Below are positions 46,601 to 58,360 of a DNA stretch of 64,000 bases, piece after piece. Both the position numbers and the translations under genes were made by a program. A model generated the notes under the pieces. That model was not told where the DNA came from and ran no database searches. It saw nothing but the letters and a program-made list of their open reading frames with translations. Source of the stretch: Mauremys mutica (Eukaryota; Chordata; Testudines; Geoemydidae); the NCBI RefSeq assembly GCF_020497125.1, contig NC_059073.1, positions 139,385,012 to 139,449,011 of the forward strand, given 5' to 3'. Each line of letters opens with the position of its first letter. Within the stretch, counting starts at the first letter, position 1.

Positions 46601-46721
46601 TTTCTTGAATTCATCATTCAAAATGACTTCATTTCGGCAAATAATTCATGGCTTCTAGATTGTTTGTGAGCAAGTTTGTTGTGAGGACAGTTGGAATCTG
46701 ATCTCTGATGGTTGGACACCA
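43616..46721. other. Unassigned intergenic DNA
   Basis: Repeat-poor apart from the poly-T tract at 45755-45779. Open frames up to 97 codons (45876-46169) show no recognised domain. Confidence 0.45.
45755..45779. repeat. Poly-T tract
   Basis: This is a run of about 24 T. It could be the reverse of a poly-A tail of a minus-strand retrocopy lying to its right, but I see no recognisable source sequence or target duplication. Confidence 0.8.
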
Positions 46722-46905
46722 AAGGCCAGATTTAGGTGCCTAAATATGCAGATGGGCCCCTACTAGATTTTACAGAAGTGCCTGAGCTGATTAAGTGCCT
46801 AAAGTCAATGGGAGTTAAGCATCTAACTCACTTAGACATTTTAGTAACTCCCACTAGGTGTCAATCTGCATCTTTTGGTGCCTAAATACCTTTGTGAACT
46901 TGCCC
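46722..46905. repeat. 'taggtgcctaaat' fold-back MITE
   Basis: The motif taggtgcctaaatatgc on the left and ttggtgcctaaatacctttg on the right flank 'agtcaatgggagttaagc' and 'taactcccactagg', which are partly inverted. The same words appear at 2450-2475 and, more diverged, at 22501-23024. Confidence 0.55.
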
Positions 46906-46934
46906 CCAAGGTGTGATGATGGTTTGATTGGGAG

Positions 46935-46940
46935 TTTATT
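46935..46940 (-). promoter_or_regulatory. Candidate polyadenylation hexamer downstream of ADRA1A
   Basis: Reading leftward from the ADRA1A stop, this is the first canonical AATAAA I find on the minus strand, about 2.2 kb after the stop codon. It would define a long 3' UTR that includes the fold-back at 48257-48350. Variant hexamers or an earlier cleavage site cannot be excluded by eye, so this is only a candidate. Confidence 0.22.
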
Positions 46941-48256
46941 GAACAGAAAATGCTATTCCTGTTTAGCTCTTTTTTCTGCTTGTTTACTTTGGGCTCGATT
47001 CTCATTTACACTACCACTGCTTTATACCACTCTAGCTGTGTAAAGGAGCCTCAGTGTGGGTGCAAATTACATTTACACTCACCTCCAGGTGAAGCGACCC
47101 TGTAAATTCTAGTTTTGCAAAGTCTCCAAGACAATTTGTAAGGACCCGACGGTGACGCGTGGGTTCTCAAAAGCTAACAAGTGTCTTAGGGATGCATAAA
47201 TGAAAGACACGGGGGGAGATCAAACACTGCCAAATATAGGAGTTATTATTGAATGACAGATGAATGAATAATGATTCCTTGTCAATATTATTTGGTGCCT
47301 TTTCAAAGCCCTGCCCTGCAAAATTCCAAATGTCCTCTCGATGTTCTGGACACCTATAATTCCCATTCAAATCAATAGGCATTCAGTGCCTCACAGTAAT
47401 GAGCTCTTCCATACTGGGAAAGACGTCAGTGCTTCATGCCAAGGAAGCTGCGTTATTACTTGGCAGGCCCAGTGGGTAATTATGTTATGAGCTGCTTATT
47501 TCTGATATTGTGCAAATAATTCCTCCCCCCGTTTCTTTCAAATCCTGAATTGCTTATTTGTTTGAATAGCTAGGGGAAAATATAACAGGCTCCCAAATGC
47601 TTTTTTCACCCACATCTCTTTTGTGGTGGTTCCTTAGGCGATCCATCAAGGGAGGGCCCATTCTCACTGGGGTACATCCTTAACTCATTTGTGCATGTAA
47701 CTCCCATTGATTTGAATAGGAATGAACGGCCTAGTGCTCAGAACCGTGCGAGAGGCTCAGTACATTGCAGAGAAGGCATCAAGAAGAGAATGCAGTACAA
47801 ATACACAGCAGGGCAGCCTGACATCTGCGTCTCTTGTGCTACATCACAGGAAGATTTTGTGGCTCTGGCAAGTAGCTGGAGCAGGAAGTGTTGAACTTTT
47901 AAATGGCCCCCCCTGGACCTTATAGAAACTGGAAAATATGACTGAGTACAAAGGTCTCCTGGAAACCCCATGATATGCACATCTTGCCTGGTTTCGAGTT
48001 TTGTTTTAAAAGCATTAAGGCTCAGAAACATTTTGAATGAGTCTGGGATGACCAGTGTGTTTAAAAAAGAAAAGAACATTGTGGCAAGTTTCTGAAATGA
48101 GGTGAAATTCACCCCTTTCATCAAATGTTTCCTTGAGATGGAATTTACTAGACTCCAAAACACAAAGAGGAAGGGAATATCCTCACCAAGCCCTGAAAGC
48201 TGAACCCACTGAACTTCAGACAGCTTTGGGGTCAGGGGACTTCTGCAAGTCACAGA

Positions 48257-48350
48257 GGGCCAGATCCCCAGCTGGTGTAGATCAACGTAGTTCCATTGGC
48301 ACTGAAGTCAATGGAACTACACTGATCTGCACCAACTGTGGATCTGACCC
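48257..48350. repeat. Fold-back repeat with 42-nt arms
   Basis: The left arm (gggccagatccccagctggt..., 48257-48298) and right arm (48308-48350, ending ggatctgaccc) are reverse complements with about six mismatches and a short spacer centred on tgaag. It resembles old amniote fold-back repeats. It lies about 0.8 kb downstream of the ADRA1A stop and may be in the 3' UTR. Confidence 0.7.
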
Positions 48351-49122
48351 AATGTGTTGTCAACTCCCTATTTGCATCAGCAGGGATCTAGGGTGCTCAC
48401 TGTCTCTAAGGACTGGACCGTAACTGAGCAGCAGAGGTGACTGGAAGTTGAAAAGTCTTCATGTCAGAACGCCATTAACTGAGATCATTCAGAGATACAT
48501 AACATTCCAATGAATGCTTTCTTTCCCCCTTTCCCTTACCTTCTGTTGCTGTTGGGTCAACAGGTCCAACCTTAAAAAAAGTTTATATCGTGAAGTGGCT
48601 CTAAAGTTAGAGCTCTCCGAATGTACCCATGCTGAAACCATCACGGTTTCTATCTTGCAAGATGCATTAGATGTTCTTGTCCCCATCCCTCCACCCGATT
48701 GCACTTCAAAATCAGAATATCTGGAGCTTTAAAAAGAAGAGACAGTGAAAATCAAGGCCTTTAAACGGTAGGGAAATGATGTTACAGTCATTTCAAGGGG
48801 CCGGTGCTTAAAGGTGCTTCAGGGCTTCAATGCCCATTAAAATAAATGGAAAGATTCCCATTGACTTCAATGGGCTTTGGATCAAGTCCATAACTCTCAG
48901 TGACTTCAGTTCTAAAAAGCTTTGACCCACACTGTGTTAGGACATGCTACTCCTTTGATTCAGGTCACTCCCTCTACTTCAGCATCCATCCCTACTTCCC
49001 ATTAAGAAGAACAACTTCCTGCTAGCAGAACTATGCCAGCAGAGCAGGGTTGCCAGAGCTGAACAGTTGCATGTAAAGATTTCCCCCCCATCCTCCCTAG
49101 GCCCATTAGCGATCTCGATCCC

Positions 49123-49643
49123 TTAGACATCCTCCCCGTTTTCACTGAGAGAGATAGTGTGTATTTTAATGGTCGGCACTTTACGGTTCTCCCGAGCGAC
49201 GCTCCTTGATGTGCCAGTACAGCAGCATGTCCTGAGGAAACCTTTGCTCTTCACTTTGGCTCTGGTGCAGCTGGACTTGTCTTTAGAGATTGCACTTTTT
49301 GTAGACATGCTTTGCATGGTGGAGAAAATCTTCCACTCGCAGACCCCATTGGACTTGGAAATCCTATAGAAGGTTTCCCCCGATCCTACAGGGATACGGA
49401 CAACATCCTTGGCACCATCCATACTGGGGCTAGCTGGCTGGTTCAGATTGAAGCTAAGGGAATGCTTGTTGGCTGCTTTCTTTCTTGTGAAACACTGGGC
49501 TCGTAGGACATTTTGGAACGCTTTTTTAAACTCTTGACTCGAGCATGGGTAGATGATCGGGTTGATGCAGCTGTTCAAATACCCGAGCCAAAACGTTATT
49601 TTAAAAACCGTTTCTGAGGGCTTGAGTGCAGGAAAGAAAACGC
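49123..49643 (-). CDS. ADRA1A: Alpha-1A adrenergic receptor, last coding exon (partial gene)
   Basis: This exon encodes the C-terminal 172 residues, plus a split glycine codon, of the alpha-1A adrenoceptor, a Gq-coupled plasma-membrane receptor for noradrenaline and adrenaline. From the exon start there is a short extracellular segment (KPSETVFK), TM7 ([15 protein letters not shown], with the NPxxY motif at exon residues 27-31, 49549-49563), helix 8 ([13 protein letters not shown]), a palmitoylation-type cysteine (exon residue 50), then a tail with [27 protein letters not shown] and [12 protein letters not shown] before TAA at 49123-49125. VRIPVGS, ETFYRIS and the GE-[ED]-V end are alpha-1A features; the 1B and 1D tails differ. 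The acceptor AG lies at 49644-49645 behind a pyrimidine-rich tract, and the intron is phase 1, matching the known alpha-1 receptor intron after TM6. The open frame runs upstream to 49788, but that part is intron and does not look like TM6. Exon 1 (TM1-6) lies beyond the right edge. No frameshift or premature stop is visible. Confidence 0.96.
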
Positions 49644-51387
49644 CTGGAATGGAAAATACAGGGAGTGTTAAGACAAAACTGGTGAGAAATTGCAGATAGT
49701 CAACGTGTAAGAGATAACAATGAAAACAACAAAGTTCATGACTTTTGGATGCTACGACAACAGACATCCCTCCTGGGGAAGAGAACATTTCAGAATGTAT
49801 GGTGCTCTACAATTACATAGACGTAATAACTGTTCCAGGGGAACCTATCTGTTCAGTTACAAATGAAGCAGTAATTTCATATTTTAGGTTCTACAGAGTC
49901 CATAGTTTGGTGAAATGAGGTGACAAAGGGAAATTACTTCCTCCTAGGAGCTAAAGCACCAGGCTGCTCAGATAAGCAAGGAGACAACTTAACAGGATTT
50001 GAAATGGCCAGGGAATCATCACCTCTGGGATCCCAGCAAATGGAAAGCCCAATGATCCCTTTCAGACAGGAATTTTTAAAGGATTCTAATGGACCTGGCT
50101 GCCTCCCTCACTTAGGATCCTTCAAAAATCCCAGCCTACAGATTTTTATGCGTCATGCGCCTAATCCAAAATTCTCAGAAGCCAATGGAAAGGCTCTCAT
50201 TGATTGCAGTGAGCATGGATCAGGCCCTTGAGCAATTGCTGTATAAACCATAGGAGTTTAAAAACATCTTTACTATGCTGCAGTGAGAGTGCTTAGCAGT
50301 GGTTAACTGAAGTTGCTAGAATTGTAAGGATGTTTCACATGGAGCTAATTAAAAAGGGAAGGGAAAGGTGGCTCAAAGCCAAAATGGGCTGATGCTTTGT
50401 TCAACTATCGTCAGCTACAGGGAACACTGATTGTCAATGAAAAGGCCGTACAGGTATAATTTTTAAAGGGATTACATGACCAGTCTCCCTCTGCTTAATA
50501 ACAGTGGGCTCCAGCTTGCCTGCAAAGTGAGCAAATGTATAGATATGTGTGCAAGACCTAAAAATCTCCCTCCTTGATTAACACGCTGATAAAAAAAATG
50601 CAAATTGTTCAATTAATGTATTGATTTTTAAGAAAACCTTCTCCTGTCAAAGAAAGCAGCCAGCCGTTCAGGGCACGCTCTGTCCCCACAGATTTACAAA
50701 AGCCACAAAGCATGCCAGCAATTTGTTTTTGACTAAGAGTACGGTACATCTATTGTAATGAACTGGCTTGTGTGGATACCTACCCCTGCCATTTTCCAGG
50801 CTGGAATGTGTATCATAAACCCTGTACTACAAACACCTACTAAATACTTTCCGTTAGCTTAAGTGCCGGGGGCTGTGTGGTCTATCCCAGCTGTTGTTAT
50901 GAGGCTGTGAATGGTGATGGAGGAGGACAGTTGTGTAGTCTCTAAATGACCAGGGAGTTATGCTATTTTCACTGCATTTCACTACATTCCTTTAATCTTT
51001 GATACTCGGGTCTTTGGCAAAGGCAGTCTTTTCACCTTCTTGTAAAAGGATACAACGAGCAACTCCCCCAAACACACTTAAAGTAAGAATTTTCTGCTAA
51101 CTTTTCCATTTTTTTAAAGATGTGCTGAAAGATTAAAGATTAATTAAAGATTCCTACTAGAGCTGTTCAAAGTTTTTAAAATGGCCAAAAATTCAGATTT
51201 TGACTGATGCCACATCTACTCTTTCAAAAAAGTCACCACTTATTTTATTTTTTTAAAGTTATTTGGTCAGCGGTAGCGCTGGATACATTTTTTGATTTTT
51301 GTTTTTTTTGTTGAAATTAAAAGAAAACAGTAAAAAGGGTTTATGAAATTAGTGATTTTTTTAAACTGTTTTTTCAACCAGCTTGAC

Positions 51388-51905
51388 ATAGAATCATAGA
51401 AATGCCAGGCTGGAAGGGACCTTGAAAAGTCATCAAGTCCAGTCCCCTGCACTGAGGCAGAACAATGTAAACCTAGACCATCCCTGACAGGTGTTTTTGT
51501 CCAGCTTGTTCTTAAAACCTTCCCATAATGGGGATCCCACAACCTCCTTTGGAAGCCTGCTCCAGTGCTTAACTACCCTGATAATTAGAAAGATTTTCCT
51601 AATATCTACCCTAAATCTCCTTTGCTGCAGCATAAGCCCATTACTTCTTGTCCTACCTTCCAGTAGACATGGAGAACAATTGATCATAGTCGTTTTTATA
51701 ACAGCCCTTAACGTATTTGAAGACTATCAGAGCTCTCTTCAGCCTTATTTAAAGACTAAACATGCCCAGTTTTTTAAACTCTTCCCCATAGATCAGGTTT
51801 TCTAAACCTTTTATCATTTTTTAGCTCTCCTCTGGACTCTCTCAAATCTGTCCACATCTTTCCTAAAGTGTGGTGCCCAGGACTGGACACAATTCTCCAA
51901 CTGAC
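51388..51905 (-). mobile_element. CR1 LINE 3' region
   Basis: Antisense CR1: 'atagaatcatagaaatgcc', 'ccagtcccctgcactgagg', 'agaccatccctgacaggtg' and 'tgcccaggactggacac'. The minus-strand peptide has RTRSNGLMLQ and RFRVDIRKIF, the ORF2 end, but the frame is broken downstream. Confidence 0.85.
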
Positions 51906-54654
51906 GCTTGGCGCTTGTAGAATAAAATTCACTCGTGGGCAGAGGCCCAGCACAATGCCTATGCACCCGGTATGTCCCACTTAAGCAAAGTGACTAAAAG
52001 TATTGCTAGCATGTGTGGTATTCTTCTGTTCTGAGGATGTAAGTGGTGCATAGGCCTCAGACTGGCCTGCTACATGACTGTACATTTCACCCATAAACTT
52101 GAGCTATAGTAAGAAAGCTTACTGACATTATTCAAATGATGCTTGTAACATGAAGAGAGGCATGTGCCTAAGGGATTTGCTGAATCAGGGCCATAATGAC
52201 CAAAATATAGAAACACCGCTAGGATACCAAAGATGTAACACTGATGCTTTTGGAGACTTGTTTACAAAGCTGCTGTTAGTGGTCCCAGAATAACACTAGA
52301 AATTCGCCTGTAATAAGATCCCACAATTCCCTAGCTCAGATGTTTAAGTTTCTTGGAAATGAAAACAGTGCTGTCTGGTTGTGAATGAAACAGAAAACTG
52401 GATTCCATGCTGTCAAAATATTGCCTGTTCTGGGAGCCCATAGTAAATAAAAAAGCCTCTAGAACCACTTTCTGCTGCAGATCCACCATTGCATTAAATC
52501 CTTAACAGGTTTTTGAGGGAAAGGGCATTCATTATTATGCTTCCAAAGTACTTGCCTCCAATAATGTGACCTTATCATTCCAAAATCAGTGATTACTTTG
52601 GACAATGTAGCTTGGATATAAACATAATCCCAAATTCCCAGAAAACACAATTTGCTTGTTTGGGTCTTTACAGCCAAGATTTTGATCAATAGTTCTTTTA
52701 ACATTGACATATCCCCACACCCAGCCCCTGTGAAATCATAAACATGCCGAGATTGATAGGGATATTGTAGTACTTATTTACACAACACATGAAGTTTGCC
52801 AGTAAACAAGCATTCATCATTTTTATTCTCCAAAATCATACAAACAACAATACTTGTTAGAGACATGGGCCTGAATGAAGACAAAAGATCTCAAATTCTC
52901 ACTGAACATTGGGGAAGTTCAGATCACCCTCAGACCTCTGTGTGCCCAACCAAACCCCCAAGCTGAAGAAGTTCGGATGTGGATCCTAACTTCATTGCAT
53001 TAATGTTCTCTGCTCTTGAACCATGCCAGAAAGCAGTTCCTGAACTTTCCAGTGTTTCATTCTGGTCTCAGGGGAGCCTAAGATGAGGTGACTTTTGAAA
53101 ATGTAGGGGAATTTATGGATTCATCTGTAGGATCTGAACTCAACTGCTTCTGGATACATGTTCAATCTGAAACTTAGAAAATTCAGAAAAGTTATTTAAG
53201 CTGCATGCACTGAAGAGAGTTTTTCTGGGTGAATGTGTGTGTGAGACAGTATCAGGATATTGCCTAAACCAGGCATACACATGATGAGAATGAATAGTGA
53301 CTCTCATTCTGCTTCTGCTGAATGTAATCCCTACTGTCAAATGCAAAGCGATGTCTACCCACCATAACACAAACCCTCACTTTCTGAGCTGAAATGATGG
53401 GCACAGGAAGTATGTTGGGGGCAAGTGAGGAATGGGACATGTGGCCAGAGTGCAATGTAATCTAGTTATCTTCAGTTGGTGCAAGGTCCCTCAGGGATCA
53501 CAGCCAATTGGTGCAAATTACAGCAGCCACTAGGATGCTCCTAAGATGACCCAGGGCTATGATTGGGGCAGCATATGAGAGAGTTGTAGCTGATTCCCTG
53601 ACAGTCAGGTTAGGCACAGCAGAGAACCTTGCTCTTTATTTTCAAACAGGTAGACGTCTGGCTGTGGATCACAATTGCTACTAGTGCATTGCACATTACA
53701 GTCATTTGCCTATGTGAATGTGCCTTTTTTTGATTGAAAATAGTTAAAAATACCTTTCCTATTCAATGCACTACTGATATTTTAATTCTTTACCAAATGA
53801 ATCATCCAAACTGTTGTACAAAAGAAATCAGATCCGTATTTCATGATTTTTCTTCGTGACTACTCCAGAAATTTCTTAATATACAAATGCTATTTCCCTG
53901 TAATAACAAAATGCCCTACAGCTGTCCGTTATCTCGCTGAAAGATTCTGTTTGGTTGGGAATTTCAAAAGAACCTAAGGAGACCAAGATGCCCCAATTCC
54001 ATTGAATTAATCTGACATCAGTTTGTCCATTCCTTTCCCATTTTGTTTCAATGGAAAAGGTAAATGAAATCCAAGTCCAGGAAGTGCTCTATTAAGCCAA
54101 ATGTAGTAGTGGGTGAAAAAAAAATCTTGTTTGCTGTGCCTTTTGGCTCATTTTAAATGGAATGCTAACACTCTGCCAAAGACTGTTAAAAATAGAAAAT
54201 AGCCAGTGTCAAAGCCAGGCTCCTGCTTTTCTGGGTGGGTGGGGAGATTTGTAGGCTAATTTATTAATATAACCTTTTTAGATGATCAGTGTAGCGATTT
54301 CCTATCTTGGAACAGCACATTGTACATGAAAAGGACATTGAGTAGCTTTAACAGTAAACATGGGTTGCCATCTGTAGAAGCCACCATCTTCCTTTCTTAA
54401 CTCTTTCATTTCCATGGTAGATGCAACTTCCACATTTTAGATAAAAATGTGCTTTCACATACATCAGCTGGGCCAGGCATCAATTAAACTTTTCAGATTT
54501 ATACCAACTGGAGATCTGGTATGTCTACTTCAGTGTGTTGCACAGGCATCATTTACATCAGGGCAAAGTGAATGTAAAATTCTTCCAAATCAAAATAGTA
54601 GCATTTTGCACCCTCTTTACACCAGTATAACTGGCTTGCACAAGGGCAGAGCAC
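51906..54654. other. Unassigned intronic DNA
   Basis: This repeat-poor part of the ADRA1A intron contains a trace of an old fold-back word near 52160-52190 (catgtgcctaagggatttgc). No exon is supported. Confidence 0.45.
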
Positions 54655-54805
54655 TGGTAAACTGGGCTGAGGATACTTACATTCTAAACCACTGTGTGGT
54701 CTGGGCAAGATATTTTAAGCTGTGTCTCATCTGTATAATGGACATAATAAAGACTGTTGGTGTAATTAGCGTTCGTGTAGTGCTTTGTAGCTATAAAATA
54801 TTAGT
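54655..54805 (+). mobile_element. MIR-type SINE fragment
   Basis: Sense wording: 'tgtggtctgggcaagatatt', 'ctgtgtctcatctgtataatg' and 'gtagtgctttgtagctataa'. Confidence 0.55.
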
Positions 54806-55064
54806 CTCGTGCTGCAGGATTTGAAGCCAGAACTTTACTCACCCCAAAGCTAGAGATATATTTTGATCCAAAGCTTTAGATTGTCCCGTTACCAAGATCT
54901 AGGCTGATGTTCATGTCCAGTGACTATTATTACACCTCAGCTAATACAGGCAGAAGCCCTAAGGTCCCTTGTGATGTCAACTGACGTGAGTGACAGGAGA
55001 ATGCCATGTTTTTATGTATCTTCTACAGACAGAAAGACTTTTTATTTATCTTTCATCCATGAGT

Positions 55065-55262
55065 TTCAAAGCACTTTACAGACATTAATGAATGAACCCT
55101 CATAAGACCTCCATGAGATAAATATTATTTCCACTGTATTGCTAGGGAAACTAAAGTACACACAGTTTAGGTGAATTTCCCCGGTTACGCACAAAATCTG
55201 GAATTGAACCCAGATCTTCAGGTTCCCCATCCTATGCCTTCATCACAAAACCATCCTCCATA
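55065..55262 (-). mobile_element. MIR-type SINE
   Basis: Antisense: 'caaagcactttacagacatt', 'attgctagggaaactaaag', 'ggaattgaacccagatcttc' and 'catcacaaaaccatcc'. Confidence 0.65.
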
Positions 55263-55814
55263 CAGCACTTACAAATCTTACATTCTGCAGTGTGATTTTA
55301 CCAGTTCACGAGTCTGTCACTGTATTGCACCCACCTGCTATGTGAAACAAGGAGAAATATGCCAAGTGTGATGTATGACATCCTTTGGCACTTTAGTGTG
55401 CTCAAACCAGGGAAGAGTAATGAAGTGCAAAAACAGTATAATTTTTATTCTGCGCCAAGTGAAGGCTTGACATGACTAATGTAATCTCCTGCCACGATTC
55501 TGCTGTACTGTCTGCCCTTGAAAGAGTGAATCAAAATCACATTGCTTGGAAAAAGCTAGACAGGAACCCCACTGACTATGGCACTTCTTTGATGACTTAT
55601 ATAAACTCATTACCAATAAATATAAAGGCCCGATCCTCTGTCCAAAAATAGCACCATAAATATGAGAAATGAACACACAGAGTTTTCAAAGACTATAACA
55701 ACACTGGCTCTTGTTCCATAATGCTACAGTGTAAGAATCATGAATGCAAATATATAGGAATTTGGTTGAAAAGCATAATTTACAAAACAATACAATATGC
55801 AGTGTACGTACGCA

Positions 55815-56215
55815 TCCTTTAAAAAAAACAACCCAGAGAAACATTCTAGTCTGTCAGAAAATACTGTTTTGTTCAAACCAAAACTTTCTGTGGAAAGTGT
55901 CATTTTGGTAAAATGTTCAGTAAAAAAGCGAATCATTTTAATAATGTAGAAGCACTCCATTTAGACATTTTTAGTACAGAATGTTAATTTAGAAATGACT
56001 TTTCATTTTGAAATTTAATTTCATATGATAAAAACATTAAAAATTAAATAAGCCTACATTGAAACTAAATGTTTTGATTTTAATCAAAACAAGATGTTTT
56101 AACTGACCTAAAATGTTAAGTTTCCAAAATTCACCACCATCCCCTGAACAAAAATATATTCAGAAATGGTGGAATGTCTCACAAAACAAGAAATTCCAGT
56201 TCCCGCTCGGCTCTG
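55815..56215. repeat. A/T-rich repeat, family B copy
   Basis: Words such as ttttcattttgaaattt, aaatgttttgattttaatc and acaagatgttttaactgacc recur as in the other family B segments. The right limit is near ctcggctctgaa. Confidence 0.45.
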
Positions 56216-56274
56216 AAAATTTGGAGTTGTTCAATGAGATATGAAACCAAGGTTTCATTATTTACTTGGTGTTC

Positions 56275-56355
56275 GTCCTGCTTTGAGCAGGGGGTTGGAC
56301 TAGATGACCTCCTGAGGTCTCTTCCAACCCTGATACTCTATGATTCTATGATTAT
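56275..56355 (+). mobile_element. CR1 LINE 3' tail, about 80 bp
   Basis: Sense: 'cctgctttgagcagggggtt', 'agatgacctcctgaggtctc' and 'ctatgattctatgatt'. Strongly 5'-truncated but with the 3' octamer repeats intact. Confidence 0.9.
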
Positions 56356-56840
56356 TTCTAGTCATTGTAGAGCCATGGTATATTTTGCAACAATAAATGT
56401 GTTAGCCCTGATATACCACAAACACCAATACAGGGCAATTACATTCTGCCTATTATACTCTCCCAGCAGTTTCAACGGGTTCTGCAGTAGTTATCAACAT
56501 CTTCCATGCCATGACACTTCTCCACATCCCTACGCTCCCTTCCCATCTAGCTGAATGGGTAGGGCAGGGTGACACCAGTGGAGTTCATGACCCCTAGGTT
56601 GAGAACCCACTGGATCTGATATTTTTTTCTTCCAGTCCTTTAATATTTTGTAGAGTCACTGTATGCATTTAAATAGACAATATGTTTAAGACCAGAGGTG
56701 GCTGCATTCAGTGCTGAATGGAAATTATCTTTAACTGGTGGTGTTAAGACTTGTCTTAAGGTATTTCATTCAGAGCATTTGAAGGCATAACAAGAACCAA
56801 TGGCTGGAAGATAAAGCAAGACAAATTCAAGTTAGAAATA

Positions 56841-57981
56841 GAGTAAAAGCTTTGTTATCCGGCATGCTGGAGGTATGGGAGGTGCCGGTTAATCAAAAAT
56901 TCTGGTTAACTAAGACTTAACAATGGAATACCAATTTTCAAAGAAATAGATTATAATAAAATGAATAAAGTATAAAATTGTATACAGGTACTCACCAATC
57001 CAGTAGTAGTACTGCACTGCAGAGTGGTTGGTTTCTTGAAGCACTTAGGTATATACAGGGAAAGTTTTCTATACAGTAGGTTATCTTATGACACTTCAGG
57101 TCACCCAGATCACTAAAACTACGCTTAAGACTAAAACAATACTGAACATAATTTAATCTTTCTTTGATGATTCAGAAGGCACTTCAGGATCTTGCAGTGC
57201 CTCAGAATCATCATTATCAACATCAATTATCATTGTCAATGTGGAAGGTGTAGAAGGCTGGGCTGAATCTGTAATGGCCCTATGACGCCCCTGGAAGCTG
57301 CTTTTTTGAATAAATCCATGATACCAGCTTGCTTGCTTACTTGTCCTCTGCCTCTTTTGCATAAACATAGACAGGGGCGGCTCTACGAATTTGGCCGCCC
57401 CAAGCACGGCGGCATGCAGCAGTGGGCGCGCTGCCGGTCGCCGGTCCCGCGGCTCCGGGGACCTCTTGCAGACGTGTCTGCGGAGGGTGTGCTGGTCCCG
57501 CGGCTCTGGTGGAGCATCCGCAGGCATGCCTGCGGGAGGTCCACCCGAGCCGCCGGACCAGCAAACCCTCCGCAGTCATGCCTGCAGGAGGTCCACCCGA
57601 GCCGTGGGACCAGCGAACCCTCCGCAGTCATGCCTGCGGGAGGTCCACCGAAGCTGCGGTACCAGCGGACCATCCGTAGTCATTCCGGTGGGAGGTGCAC
57701 TGGTCCCGCGGCTCCAGTGGACCTCCCGCAGGCATGACTGCGGAAGGTCCGCTGGAGCTGCCTGCTGCCCTGCTAGCAAAATGCCGCCCCAAGCGCGCGC
57801 TTGGCGCGCTGGGGTCTGGAGCCGGCCCTGAACATAGAGTGCAGAATGCGTAATTGCATAACCTCCTGCGCTGTATACTAGTCCCGGTTAGTAGACTGAA
57901 GATTTGTATTGGACGATATCAAAAATGCCAGTTAATAGAGCTTTCCAGTTGGTAAAGTGCCGGATAACACAGCTTTTACTG
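56841..57981 (-). mobile_element. Tigger-like (Tc1/mariner superfamily) element, split by a MITE
   Basis: The 24-bp ends are GAGTAAAAGCTTTGTTATCC(GGCA) on the left and, reverse-complemented, CAGTAAAAGCTGTGTTATCC(GGCA) on the right, with two mismatches. TA flanks both sides (56839-56840 and 57982-57983). Removing the GC-rich MITE (57372-57830 plus one 8-bp copy) leaves about 674 bp, too short for a full transposase. A minus-strand frame ending at 57153 gives an acidic tail ([20 protein letters not shown]), perhaps the transposase C-terminus. It lies in the ADRA1A intron. Confidence 0.82.
57372..57830 (+). mobile_element. GC-rich palindromic hAT-type MITE, family H1, longest copy
   Basis: The ends CAGGGGCGGCTCT and AGCCGGCCCTG-type (11 of 13 inverted matches) enclose 459 bp. 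The flanks are an exact 8-bp duplication, aacataga (57364-57371 and 57831-57838). The interior holds several alternating blocks such as ggacctcccgcaggcatg and cctgcgggaggtccacc. The 146-151-codon frames here come from this repeat. Confidence 0.93.
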
Positions 57982-58264
57982 TAATACTCTTTTTTAACAA
58001 TTAGGATGATTAATCATTGAACAAAACATCACTTGATGTCTTCAGATCAAGACAGACTGCCTTTCTGGAAGATACGCTTTAGCAAAACACAAATTAATGG
58101 GCTCAATACTGGGGTTATAATCTTCTCTTTATCCCAGGGCATCTTTGTAGACACAGGGAACAATACAGTGTCACCATTCATTTCTGTCAACGGCTTGTTC
58201 ATCCATTAAACCCAACCTGGCCTGTTCCTATATACAATGCCATGCCATCTAGCTGGTGGTCAGT

Positions 58265-58360
58265 GGTAACTGTGTGAAATTCTCTGGCCTGCATTATACA
58301 GGAGGTCAGACTAAATGATCTAATGGCCCTTTCTGCCTGTAAAAACTGAATCCATGAAAC
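58265..58360 (+). mobile_element. CR1 LINE 3' end
   Basis: Sense: 'aattctctggcctgcattat', 'caggaggtcagactaaatg' and 'taatggccctttctgcctg'. Confidence 0.75.

Noticed and set aside
47738..48253. 171-residue minus-strand frame downstream of ADRA1A
   Set aside because: It has no recognised domain and lies in the likely 3' UTR or intergenic region. I see no support for an alternative terminal exon from sequence alone.
49644..49788. Upstream extension of the ADRA1A open frame
   Set aside because: It precedes a good acceptor AG and does not resemble TM6 of the receptor, so it is intron read through by chance.
57282..57831. Frames of 146 and 151 residues
   Set aside because: They run across the boundary between Tigger-like and H1 MITE sequence and consist of the H1 module translated repeatedly.
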